Of a stretch of 9,832 nt of DNA, positions 1-5,737 are shown piece after piece; positions within the stretch are counted from its first letter, which is position 1; each line of letters starts with the position of its first letter. The DNA comes from an uncultured Actinomycetes bacterium (lineage in GTDB: Bacteria > Actinomycetota > Aquicultoria > CAJVYJ01), in contig CAJVYJ010000060.1 in the NCBI GenBank assembly GCA_913009475.1, positions 1 to 9,832 of the forward strand. The letters are read 5' to 3'. Below the pieces are notes generated by a model. It had not been told where the DNA came from and did no database searches. It saw nothing but the letters and a program-made list of their open reading frames with translations. A program made the position numbers and the translations under genes.

Positions 1-45
1 CCACCGAGATCTACACTCTTTCCCTACACGACGCTCTTCCGATCT
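1..45 (+). other. Illumina P5/TruSeq adapter remnant (artefact)
   Basis: These bases match the 3' 45 bases of the 58-base Illumina P5/TruSeq universal adapter, ending in the familiar GCTCTTCCGATCT. This is untrimmed library sequence, not genome. It shows that the window begins at a contig end and that biological sequence starts at about base 46. Confidence 0.97.
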
Positions 46-63
46 ATATTGGCAAATTGGGCA

Positions 64-100
64 CTAAAAAAAGCGGGTTCCGACCACCCGCTTTTTTTAG
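64..100 (-). terminator. Strong intrinsic terminator of the stress-protein gene (bidirectional form)
   Basis: A perfect 15-bp inverted repeat (64-78 with 86-100) encloses a 7-nt loop. The stem core is GCGGGT/ACCCGC, flanked by seven A on one side and seven T on the other, so the hairpin plus U-tract can form on either strand. It begins 17 nt past the stop codon of the minus-strand gene at 118-636, which it most likely terminates. It may also stop transcription arriving on the plus strand. Confidence 0.9.
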
Positions 101-117
101 CTATGCCATGACTGCCG

Positions 118-636
118 CTATGCCGCTAAAATCGATAAAGGATCAGACGTCTTCATAATATTTTCCGCCCGCTCTACCATCTCCGCTTCCCCTTTAACAA
201 TGACTAAAAATTCACCGGCAGCTACTCTTCTTTCCAACTCTTGGGCCTCAGGTTCTTTAATTCCCATTGAGGCTAAAGCCGTAGATAAAACACCGACACC
301 GGCGCCAATAACAGTACCTTCAATAGCACCCGCTATTATGCCCGCCAAAGTACCGACCGCTACCACCGCGCCGGCCGGGAAAGCCACAAAGAAGACACCG
401 GCCCCGGCCAATATGCCGGCGATACCGCCTATCCAACCACCCCACTTCGCACCTTCCTTTATGCGATGAGAGGTAGTATGAAAGCCCTGTACCTCTTTTT
501 CCAGAGGTTTTATCTTCCCGGCGGGGGCCGCGAAAGATAAATTCTCATTTTCAACCCCGGCTGCTTTCAAATCAGAAATTACCTCTCGCGCATGTTCGTC
601 GGCTTCAAAAACACCAACAGCTATTTTTTCCGACAT
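118..636 (-). CDS. General stress protein 17M/YflT-like glycine-rich membrane-associated protein
   Basis: A 172-residue protein. Residues 4-37 (KIAVGVFEADEHAREVI, then DLKAAGV) resemble the N-terminal fold of the general-stress 17M/YflT-like family, in which a GVF-type strand is followed by a helix. Residues about 66-125 form a long Gly/Ala-rich hydrophobic segment, probably two glycine-zipper-like membrane hairpins. The C-terminal part (about 126-165, KEPEAQELERRVAAGEFLVIV) matches the family's closing alpha/beta unit, where a GxxLV strand is typical. The biochemical role of the family is unknown; members are often stress-induced. The start is supported by AAGGAGG at 647-653, 10 nt upstream of ATG. 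The gene is monocistronic, with a strong terminator after it and the divergent LCP gene before it. No signal peptide is visible. The family call rests on pattern recognition; the function is uncertain. Confidence 0.72.
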   Translation of the reverse strand: MSEKIAVGVFEADEHAREVISDLKAAGVENENLSFAAPAGKIKPLEKEVQGFHTTSHRIKEGAKWGGWIGGIAGILAGAGVFFVAFPAGAVVAVGTLAGIIAGAIEGTVIGAGVGVLSTALASMGIKEPEAQELERRVAAGEFLVIVKGEAEMVERAENIMKTSDPLSILAA

Positions 637-709
637 AAAATTAACGCCTCCTTAAATACCATCGAAATTACTCATCGAAATCATCTTTCTGAGTCATTCT
701 TCTGATATT

Positions 710-733
710 TATCCCAATAGTATTGGTTTAAAC
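710..733 (-). promoter_or_regulatory. Possible sigma-B-like promoter of the stress-protein gene
   Basis: On the minus strand GTTTAA (728-733) is followed, after 12 nt, by GGGATA (710-715). The Bacillus general-stress sigma-B consensus is GTTTAA-N12-15-GGGTAT. The -35 part is perfect; the -10 part keeps GGG but swaps the T and A that follow. It would start transcription about 65 nt upstream of the ATG at 636. The match is notable because the gene downstream is itself general-stress-like. No sigma factor gene is in the window, so it remains a candidate. Confidence 0.4.
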
Positions 734-775
734 ATCTATTTTAAATGTATGCGATTTTCATGCCGGGCAAACTTC

Positions 776-781
776 TATAAT
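776..781 (+). promoter_or_regulatory. Candidate -10 box for the LCP gene
   Basis: A perfect TATAAT lies 75 nt before the LCP start codon, in the 220-bp AT-rich divergent gap (637-856). The spot 17 nt upstream reads GATTTT, a poor -35, and no extended -10 TG is present. The assignment is therefore weak, and other AT-rich hexamers nearer the gene (about 800-830) could serve. Nothing else recognisable is seen in this gap. Confidence 0.25.
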
Positions 782-856
782 CGGCAAGAGTGTTATTATT
801 ATTTTATAAATGTTAATATTAATTAGTTTGTTAATTCATTAAACGATCGTGAGCTG

Positions 857-1837
857 ATGACAAGAGACCAAATAATTTATCAAGACCGTCGCAATATCGG
901 GCGACGCCGGCGCAATAATAAAAAAAACCGAGCGCGACATTTTTTCAAATGGTTGGCGCTTACGATTGCCGTAGTTATATTAGGACTAGCGGCTTATAGT
1001 TTTTTCTGGGCTAAAAGCCTGGAAAATAAGGTGCAATTTAAGCCGAAAATTGCTAAAAAAATCGACCGCGCGGTGACTAAACCAAAAGCAGCGGCACCGA
1101 TCAATATATTACTGGCCGGTGTTGATAGACGCCCGAATCAAAAATACGGCCGGGCCGATACCATCGCTTTACTTAGAATCGACCCTAAGGACAAGTCGGC
1201 CTATCTCCTCTCAATACCCAGAGATACTCGCGTCCCCATAAAAGGCCACGGTTTGGATAAGATAAATCATTCTTGGGCTTTCGGAGGCGCGCCCCTGCTG
1301 ATAAAAACGGTCCGGAATTTTATTAATCTGCCGGTAAATTACTTTTTTCAGGTCGATTTTGTAAGTTTTGAAAAAGTGGTAAACGCCATCGGAGGAGTCG
1401 ATTTTTATTTAGACCGCGGTTGGAACGATGGTGAACTTGGTGTTGATGTAAGATCAGGCAATCATCACCGGATGGGCAAAGAAGCTTTGGCCATCGTTCG
1501 CGCCCGCCATCAGTTCGCCGGCGGCGATTTCGACCGCATAAAGAATCAGCAAAGATTTTTAACCACGGTAATGAAGGAATCATTGTCTTCGTATTCACAA
1601 GTTCCCCGCTTGGCCAATATTATGGCGGAAGACAGCCGTACGAATATGGATTTAAATACGATGATCACACTGGGACGCTCATTTGCCGGCGCTCAAGATA
1701 ATCTCCAGATGCAAACGCTGCCCGGCAAAGGTAAGACCATTCATAAAGTCTGGTATATGATTCCCGATCAAGCCGGAAAAGCAGCCCTGCTCTCCGCTAT
1801 GGTCAATAAAAAACCGTTTGTGCCGGCGGGCTTCTAA
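857..1837 (+). CDS. LytR-CpsA-Psr (LCP) family cell-wall polymer ligase
   Basis: LCP proteins transfer anionic or glycan polymers from undecaprenyl-phosphate carriers to peptidoglycan on the outer face of the membrane. This 326-residue protein has a very basic cytoplasmic tail (residues 11-28, RR/KK-rich), one membrane helix (about 31-52) and an extracellular LCP domain (about 82-240). Motifs seen are NILLAGVDRR (83-92), GRADTIALLRID (98-109) with the expected Arg and Asp, LSIPRDTRV (118-126), KINHSWAFGG (135-144), the VDFVSFEKVVNAIGGVD strand (166-182) and RARHQFAGGDFDRIKNQQRF (215-234). These include the Arg and Asp residues that bind pyrophosphate and Mg. The length fits a single-domain LCP without the C-terminal LytR_C extension. 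The start has only a weak Shine-Dalgarno (GTGAG). The gene stands alone on the plus strand and its TAA touches the deoB stop codon. The polymer it attaches cannot be told from sequence. Confidence 0.93.
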   Translation: MTRDQIIYQDRRNIGRRRRNNKKNRARHFFKWLALTIAVVILGLAAYSFFWAKSLENKVQFKPKIAKKIDRAVTKPKAAAPINILLAGVDRRPNQKYGRADTIALLRIDPKDKSAYLLSIPRDTRVPIKGHGLDKINHSWAFGGAPLLIKTVRNFINLPVNYFFQVDFVSFEKVVNAIGGVDFYLDRGWNDGELGVDVRSGNHHRMGKEALAIVRARHQFAGGDFDRIKNQQRFLTTVMKESLSSYSQVPRLANIMAEDSRTNMDLNTMITLGRSFAGAQDNLQMQTLPGKGKTIHKVWYMIPDQAGKAALLSAMVNKKPFVPAGF

Positions 1838-3013
1838 TTAACTTTTTATGACTTGGGACCAGAAACTGGAGCCTTTAACCGCGGCCTTAAAACCCATCGC
1901 CTCAGCCACTGTTTTACCGACATCAGCGAAAGTGGGCCTAATGCCCAGATCGACACCACTCTTTATATCCATTCCCACTACCATGAGCGGCACATACTCC
2001 CGGGAATGATCGGTTGATGATGTGGTAGGGTCACAGCCGTGGTCAGCGGTGATTATTAGGATGTCTTTATCGGTTAAAGACCTTATTATCTCCGGCAAAC
2101 GCCCATCGAATTCAGTTAATCCTTGAGCGTAAGCCTCGGCATTGTTCCGATGTCCCCAAAGCATATCGAAATCAACTAAATTGGCAAAGATAATTCCGTT
2201 GCCATACTTGTTAAGATGCGCCAGTATTTGATTTACGCCCTCGTCATTGGAGCCGATATGCACTTTTGAATCAATACCCACACCGGCGAAAAGGTCATTT
2301 ATTTTACCAATGGACCGCACCGGTATCCCCGCGGCCCGCGCGTAATCCAGCACCGTTTTAACCGGTGGTTTAAGCGAAAAATCACGCCGCCATTGGGTAC
2401 GAGTAAAATTACCGGGTGTACCGATAAAAGGCCTGGCTATCACGCGACCCACACTATCTTCGCCGGTCAAAATATCTCTCGCCGTTTGACAGATGTTATA
2501 AAGTTCTTTTAGGGGAATAATCTCCTGATGGGCCGCTATCTGAAAAACACTGTCGGCGGAAGTATAGACGATGGGATAACCGGTACGCATATGCTCGGCG
2601 CCCAGTTCTTTAATAATCTCCGTGCCGGAAGCGACTTTATTGCCCAGAATCCGGCGATGAACGAGAGCCTCAAAGCGGCTGATAATTTTATTGGGGAAAC
2701 CATGAGGGTAGACGGGAAACTCTTCCTCCAATTGAACTCCCATCAACTCCCAATGCCCCGTAGTGCTGTCTTTGCCTGGAGAGACTTCCGCCAGCTTGCC
2801 ATACCCCCCAAGAGGTTTATCTATCGGGGATATGCCCGCAATTGAAATAATATTTCCCAAACCCAGGCCACGTAGATTTGGCAGATTAAGTCCGCCGACC
2901 GCCTTGGCGGTATTGGCTAAAGTATTACTGCCTCCATCACCATAACTGTCGGCATCAGGCAATGCGCCGACACCGACGCTATCCAAAACGATAATTATCG
3001 TCCGCTCTATCAT
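1838..3013 (-). CDS. deoB: Phosphopentomutase
   Basis: A 391-residue alkaline-phosphatase-superfamily enzyme that interconverts (deoxy)ribose-1-phosphate and (deoxy)ribose-5-phosphate with Mn in nucleoside salvage in the cytoplasm. The length is normal. Diagnostic motifs are IIIVLDSVGVGALPDA (6-21) with metal ligand Asp11, DSTTGHWELMG (82-92) with the phosphorylated Thr (84 or 85), the cap-domain segment GTPGNFTRT (198-206), LVDFDMLWGHR (279-289) with Asp283 and His288, ADHGCDPTT (323-331) with Asp324 and His325, and STDHSRE (333-339) with His336. All metal and catalytic residues expected from the Bacillus enzyme are present. It is the last gene of nudF-xerD-deoB, 4 nt after xerD, with only a poor Shine-Dalgarno, so translation is probably coupled. 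A nucleoside phosphorylase often follows deoB; here the operon ends against the LCP gene. Confidence 0.97.
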   Translation of the reverse strand: MIERTIIIVLDSVGVGALPDADSYGDGGSNTLANTAKAVGGLNLPNLRGLGLGNIISIAGISPIDKPLGGYGKLAEVSPGKDSTTGHWELMGVQLEEEFPVYPHGFPNKIISRFEALVHRRILGNKVASGTEIIKELGAEHMRTGYPIVYTSADSVFQIAAHQEIIPLKELYNICQTARDILTGEDSVGRVIARPFIGTPGNFTRTQWRRDFSLKPPVKTVLDYARAAGIPVRSIGKINDLFAGVGIDSKVHIGSNDEGVNQILAHLNKYGNGIIFANLVDFDMLWGHRNNAEAYAQGLTEFDGRLPEIIRSLTDKDILIITADHGCDPTTSSTDHSREYVPLMVVGMDIKSGVDLGIRPTFADVGKTVAEAMGFKAAVKGSSFWSQVIKS

Positions 3014-3017
3014 CTGC

Positions 3018-3932
3018 TCAACTCTCTATCCTATCGCCGGCACGTCCGGCCCGAGGATGGCTGGCAAAATATATCTCCTTTAAATCTTCCCGAGACAGCG
3101 CGGTATATATCTGCGTCGTTGAGATACTGGCATGCCCCAACATCTCCTGGACCGCCCGCAAATCAGCGCCTCCCAGTAATAGATGAGTGGCAAATGAGTG
3201 ACGTAAGATATGAGGATAGACCGCGGTAATACCGGCCCGGCCCGCGTATTTTTTCACAATCTTCCAGCTACTTTGCCGACTCAACCGTTTACCTCGATTA
3301 TTGATGATTAAAGCCCGCTCCCGCCGATCTTTAGCCAGCCGCGGCCGACCATTCGCCAAATATTCGTCAACGACTTTAAGCGCAGTTTGGCCCAACGGCA
3401 CTAGGCGCTGTTTCGACCCTTTGCCAAAACAAGTCAGGTAACCGGATTCAAAATCAATATCATCAATATCCAAACCGGTCAATTCTGATACCCTGATACC
3501 GGCGCCGTATAAAAGCTCTAAAACCGAACGATCGCGAAGACCCAGTGGCGTCCGATCTTTAATATCCAACATTTTTAAGACTTCAGCTACAGATAAGATG
3601 TGCGGAAGCCGACGAATTTTTTTTGGTGAACGAGTATCCGCCAAAGCGCTGGTTTGGCAATGGCCTTCCAAGACCATAAATTTATAAAATGAGCGCACTG
3701 CTGATATCACCCTGGCAATACTGGCCGGCTTTAAGCCTTGTTGACGGAGACTGTTAAGAAAAACAGTTACCTGATCGCCTGAGACTTCCTTGATATCAAT
3801 ATTATTGGCATCCAAATAAGCAAGGTATTTGCGCATATCACGACGATAGGCCAGCCAACTATTTTTAGCGAGACCTTTTTCCACCGCTAAGTAGTTAAGA
3901 AATTCCGCGAGAAAATCCATCTCAGGTTTCAT
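3018..3932 (-). CDS. xerD: Site-specific tyrosine recombinase XerD/XerC type
   Basis: A 304-residue tyrosine recombinase that resolves chromosome dimers at dif near the terminus with FtsK. It has an N-terminal SAM-like core-binding domain (about 5-90) and a C-terminal catalytic domain (about 108-290). The catalytic set is complete: Arg147 (GAGIRVSEL), Lys171 (FGKGSKQR), His241 and Arg244 (HILRHSFATHLL), His267 (LGHASIS) and nucleophile Tyr276 (TTQIYT). Length and motifs are of the chromosomal Xer type, not an integron or phage integrase. The ATG overlaps the nudF stop in ATGA, so it is translationally coupled; deoB starts 4 nt after its stop. The nudF-xerD-deoB order is like that around Bacillus ripX-drm, which favours XerD over XerC. 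A further Met at residue 5 is a possible alternative start. Confidence 0.95.
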   Translation of the reverse strand: MKPEMDFLAEFLNYLAVEKGLAKNSWLAYRRDMRKYLAYLDANNIDIKEVSGDQVTVFLNSLRQQGLKPASIARVISAVRSFYKFMVLEGHCQTSALADTRSPKKIRRLPHILSVAEVLKMLDIKDRTPLGLRDRSVLELLYGAGIRVSELTGLDIDDIDFESGYLTCFGKGSKQRLVPLGQTALKVVDEYLANGRPRLAKDRRERALIINNRGKRLSRQSSWKIVKKYAGRAGITAVYPHILRHSFATHLLLGGADLRAVQEMLGHASISTTQIYTALSREDLKEIYFASHPRAGRAGDRIES

Positions 3933-4465
3933 CCGGAACGCTCGGCCATGAGCAAACCGATAATGCTTTTAGCGTCACAAATCTCTCCGGACCATACCAT
4001 GGAGAGAGCTTTCGCCAACGAAAAAGTTGTCATCTTGAGATCATCTTCCTCTTCACCGTCAGGCTCAGCCTCACCCATAGCTAGACCTTTTGCCAGATAA
4101 AGATAAAAACGCTCGCTGCTGTAGCCGGGAGCGTTATAAAAATCGACCAGTTTGACCATCTCATCGGCGACAATACCCGTCTCTTCCTTAAGTTCGCGAA
4201 TAGCGCAGCTGCGAGGGTCTTCACCTTGAACCAATTTGCCGGCCGGTATCTCCCATAACCTTTGGCGAGCGGCATGGCGATATTGTTCAACCAAGACGAC
4301 TTCGTTATTTTTAGTCATGGGAATTATGCCGACAGCGCCGAAATGTGACAGCACTTCTCGCTCGACTACCTTGCCATTAGGCATCCGCACATTATCGACG
4401 AATATTTTGAATATAGCGCCTTGAAAAACTTGGCGCGAGTTGATGACTTTGTACTCTTCCGCCAT
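3929..4465 (-). CDS. nudF: Nudix hydrolase, ADP-ribose pyrophosphatase
   Basis: A 178-residue Nudix enzyme that probably splits ADP-ribose into AMP and ribose-5-phosphate with Mg. The Nudix box spans about residues 76-98: Gly76, five residues, Glu82, seven residues, then REL (90-92), EE (94-95) and Gly97. A proline about 15 residues after the box (Pro113, in NAPGYSSE) is the known signature of the ADP-ribose pyrophosphatase subgroup. WEIPAGK and VEQYRHAA just before the box also fit that group. An in-frame GTG at 4477 gives 4 more residues, but ATG at 4465 is preferred because AGGTGG (4474-4479) sits 8 nt before it. It heads the operon with xerD (4-bp overlap) and deoB. Its ribose-5-phosphate product is a DeoB substrate, which may be a functional link or merely conserved position. 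Confidence 0.93.
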   Translation of the reverse strand: MAEEYKVINSRQVFQGAIFKIFVDNVRMPNGKVVEREVLSHFGAVGIIPMTKNNEVVLVEQYRHAARQRLWEIPAGKLVQGEDPRSCAIRELKEETGIVADEMVKLVDFYNAPGYSSERFYLYLAKGLAMGEAEPDGEEEDDLKMTTFSLAKALSMVWSGEICDAKSIIGLLMAERSG

Positions 4466-4473
4466 AATCTTCA

Positions 4474-4479
4474 CCACCT
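4474..4479 (-). promoter_or_regulatory. Ribosome binding site that fixes the nudF start
   Basis: AGGTGG on the minus strand lies 8 nt upstream of ATG at 4465. It overlaps the upstream in-frame GTG codons at 4472-4477, which makes those unlikely as starts. Confidence 0.6.
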
Positions 4480-4502
4480 ATCCCCATTTACTTTTAGTTA
4501 AA

Positions 4503-4532
4503 ATATTAGCGTACCCCTACTTGATTTACCAA
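4503..4532 (-). promoter_or_regulatory. Candidate sigma-70-type promoter of nudF-xerD-deoB
   Basis: On the minus strand TTGGTA (4527-4532) and TAATAT (4503-4508) are spaced by 18 nt, a fair -35/-10 pair. Transcription would start near 4496, about 30 nt before the nudF ATG. AT-rich surroundings make chance matches likely, so confidence is moderate. Confidence 0.4.
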
Positions 4533-4599
4533 TTAATAATTATATTCATTTTCCCATAAGTTCTTTTCGTGCTAACGCAAGCAATATTCCTGCCACATT

Positions 4600-4617
4600 A
4601 AGGTTGTCAACAACCTT
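4600..4617. repeat. Short inverted repeat, possible operator
   Basis: AAGGTTGT and ACAACCTT are separated by CA, giving an 8-bp perfect inverted repeat. It lies about 100 nt upstream of the candidate nudF promoter. No T-run follows on either strand, so it is not a terminator. A regulator-binding site is possible but unsupported by other copies in the window. Confidence 0.35.
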
Positions 4618-4780
4618 CTCTATCCTCTTTAAACTCTATTTATCCTCCGGCAATCAACCACATCTGACGATTAATGTTTTAAATAAATCAAACCTTCTTA
4701 AGCATTCTTAACTTGGCATATTTTATCAACAAAATGAATTACACGGACTTACGTCCGCGGAACTTTTTTTGAGATTAAAG

Positions 4781-4798
4781 ATTAATAAATTTATTAAT
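4781..4798. repeat. AT-only 18-bp perfect palindrome
   Basis: ATTAATAAA and its exact complement TTTATTAAT meet without a spacer. In such AT-rich DNA this may be chance. It lies 21 bp from the large palindrome at 4819-4862. Confidence 0.35.
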
Positions 4799-4818
4799 AA
4801 ATTAAATACTTCTTCTCT

Positions 4819-4862
4819 GAACTCTTTACTCCCGCACTCTAGAGTGCGGGAGTAAAGAGTTC
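4819..4862. repeat. Perfect 44-bp palindrome, copy 1, downstream of the TrpR-like gene
   Basis: Two 22-nt arms meet with no spacer at 4840/4841. The inner 34 bp (4824-4857; half-site CTTTACTCCCGCACTCT) are identical to copy 2 at 5461-5494. The outer 5 bp are GAACT on the left and AGTTC on the right, different from copy 2 but still fully paired. It begins 19 nt after the TGA of the TrpR-like gene. On the minus strand no T-run follows, so it is not a classical intrinsic terminator for that gene; on the plus strand TTTATAATTTTTT follows. It could be an operator, a 3' RNA hairpin or an element end. Confidence 0.95.
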
Positions 4863-4881
4863 TTTATAATTTTTTCAACAT

Positions 4882-5418
4882 TCAGGGACCAACAAATTTC
4901 ATCGCGTTTTCAACATCAATCTCAGCAAAGATTTTTTTCTTTTCGGCAAACTTATTTATTATCATTACTAATTCATCTTGCTGCTGCTTAGAAGCCTCTT
5001 TAAAGATGCCCTCTAGCAACATTTGCGGCCAAAAATAAGATGGATAACGTCTTTTCATCATCCGCCAGATCTCTTCCATCCCTTCCCGGGAAACACTCGG
5101 CAATGATTTTTTTGTTCGCGCAATAACCATTTGATAACCTCTGCCTGACAAACTCAACCAATTATTTATCTTACTAATCGTTGTCATACCGGCTTTTAAA
5201 TATTTTTGAATTTCCTTAAAAGTCACTCCTGCTATTAATAATTTGGCAATTTTTAATCGTCTTGCTATCCTCTCTACTTCGCTTTTAGAAAGTAAATCTT
5301 GCAGTAGATGAGCTGCTTCTTTAGTGTTTTTAGTAACTACTATAGCCTGACAAAGTTCCAATATTAATTCATATTGGCCATCAGTCGTCAACTTTGACTT
5401 TAGTCTAGCATCGTTCAT
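4882..5418 (-). CDS. TrpR/YerC-like helix-turn-helix DNA-binding protein with a C-terminal extension
   Basis: A 178-residue protein when started at ATG 5418. An earlier in-frame ATG at 5445 would add nine residues, but its strongly purine-rich codons form the AGAGGAGAGG ribosome binding site of the second ATG. The opening MNDARLKSKL and the segment at about 42-90 (LLSKSEVERIARRLKIAKLL, then GVTFKEIQKYLKAGMTTISKINNWL) follow the TrpR/YerC fold, with the helix-turn-helix at about 64-88. YerC-type proteins usually end near 100 residues; here about 70 more follow, helical and aromatic/Lys-rich (KRRYPSYFWPQMLLEG, then IINKFAEKKKIF), which I do not recognise. Where TrpR has an Arg after the TI(T/S) of the recognition helix, this has Lys. 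The gene is more AT-rich than its neighbours, sits alone between two operons, and is bracketed by twin palindromes. Self-regulation is inferred; no target is proven. Confidence 0.82.
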   Translation of the reverse strand: MNDARLKSKLTTDGQYELILELCQAIVVTKNTKEAAHLLQDLLSKSEVERIARRLKIAKLLIAGVTFKEIQKYLKAGMTTISKINNWLSLSGRGYQMVIARTKKSLPSVSREGMEEIWRMMKRRYPSYFWPQMLLEGIFKEASKQQQDELVMIINKFAEKKKIFAEIDVENAMKFVGP

Positions 5419-5428
5419 TAGCCATCCT

Positions 5429-5435
5429 CTCCTCT
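5429..5435 (-). promoter_or_regulatory. Ribosome binding site that fixes the TrpR-like gene start
   Basis: AGAGGAG on the minus strand, within a longer purine run (5426-5436), lies 10 nt upstream of ATG at 5418. This favours that ATG over the one at 5445, which has only a weak AGGTG nearby. Confidence 0.65.
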
Positions 5436-5455
5436 TGTTTTTCATTAGACACCTA

Positions 5456-5499
5456 CATTGCTTTACTCCCGCACTCTAGAGTGCGGGAGTAAAGCAATG
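5456..5499. repeat. Perfect 44-bp palindrome, copy 2, at the predicted transcription start of the TrpR-like gene
   Basis: Two 22-nt arms meet without spacer at 5477/5478. The inner 34 bp (5461-5494) equal copy 1 exactly. The outer 5 bp are CATTG and CAATG, so four of the five outer base pairs differ from copy 1 while pairing is kept. On the minus strand it starts 6 nt after TATAAT, i.e. at about +1, and ends 37 nt before the preferred ATG. A repressor bound here would block transcription; as RNA it would form a very stable 5' hairpin. Confidence 0.95.
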
Positions 5500-5505
5500 A
5501 GAATT

Positions 5506-5514
5506 ATTATAACA
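5506..5514 (-). promoter_or_regulatory. Perfect extended -10 promoter of the TrpR-like gene
   Basis: On the minus strand TGTTATAAT (5514 to 5506) matches the TGnTATAAT extended -10 consensus exactly. No good -35 lies 16-18 nt upstream, which an extended -10 promoter can do without. The start point would fall at about 5499, the first base of the palindrome. Confidence 0.65.
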
Positions 5515-5572
5515 TATTATTTATGTAGTTGTTTGTTTTCTATGCAACCAAGTATATTCGCGCCAAAATTTA

Positions 5573-5594
5573 TACAACATTAGTACAACATTAG
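5573..5594. repeat. Perfect 11-bp tandem duplication
   Basis: TACAACATTAG occurs twice head to tail, at 5573-5583 and 5584-5594. It lies about 60 bp upstream of the TrpR-like promoter. It could be a slippage product or a pair of protein-binding sites. Confidence 0.8.
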
Positions 5595-5737
5595 GCAGAG
5601 AGGAATAGCTGATATACAATATGAATATATAAGTACTGCTTTAAGAGATGTCTAGCCCATTATAACTATATAGAGGTACGCGCTGATTATTAATAAAAAG
5701 GCACAATTTGAGTTAGTATTAGGAAACAAAAAGGAGA

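Larger units (their letters stand above)
4533..4818. other. AT-rich intergenic stretch without a gene
   Basis: I see no coding frame with a ribosome binding site here on either strand. It holds a short inverted repeat (4600-4617), a weak 5-bp hairpin CGGAC/GTCCG (4744-4757) with a T7 run 6 nt further on (4764-4770), and an AT-only palindrome (4781-4798). Together with the gene and the gap up to 5783 it forms a block visibly more AT-rich than the flanking operons. Confidence 0.6.

Noticed and set aside
200..469. Plus-strand open frame of 89 codons
   Set aside because: It lies wholly inside the stress-protein gene on the other strand, is Pro/Ala/Thr-rich in the way antisense frames are, and lacks a ribosome binding site.
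4744..4770. CGGAC/GTCCG hairpin with a T7 run as a plus-strand terminator
   Set aside because: The stem is only 5 bp, the T-run is 6 nt away, and no plus-strand gene lies upstream of it.
4819..5499. Insertion sequence or CRISPR array explaining the repeated palindromes
   Set aside because: There is no transposase in between, no direct target duplications can be seen at the outer borders, and two copies 637 bp apart with a gene between do not make a repeat-spacer array.
5515..5535. dif-like half-site (TTATGTA) that XerD might use
   Set aside because: Only about seven bases resemble the XerD arm of dif, and no XerC arm stands at the right 6-bp spacing. Such a match is expected by chance in AT-rich DNA.
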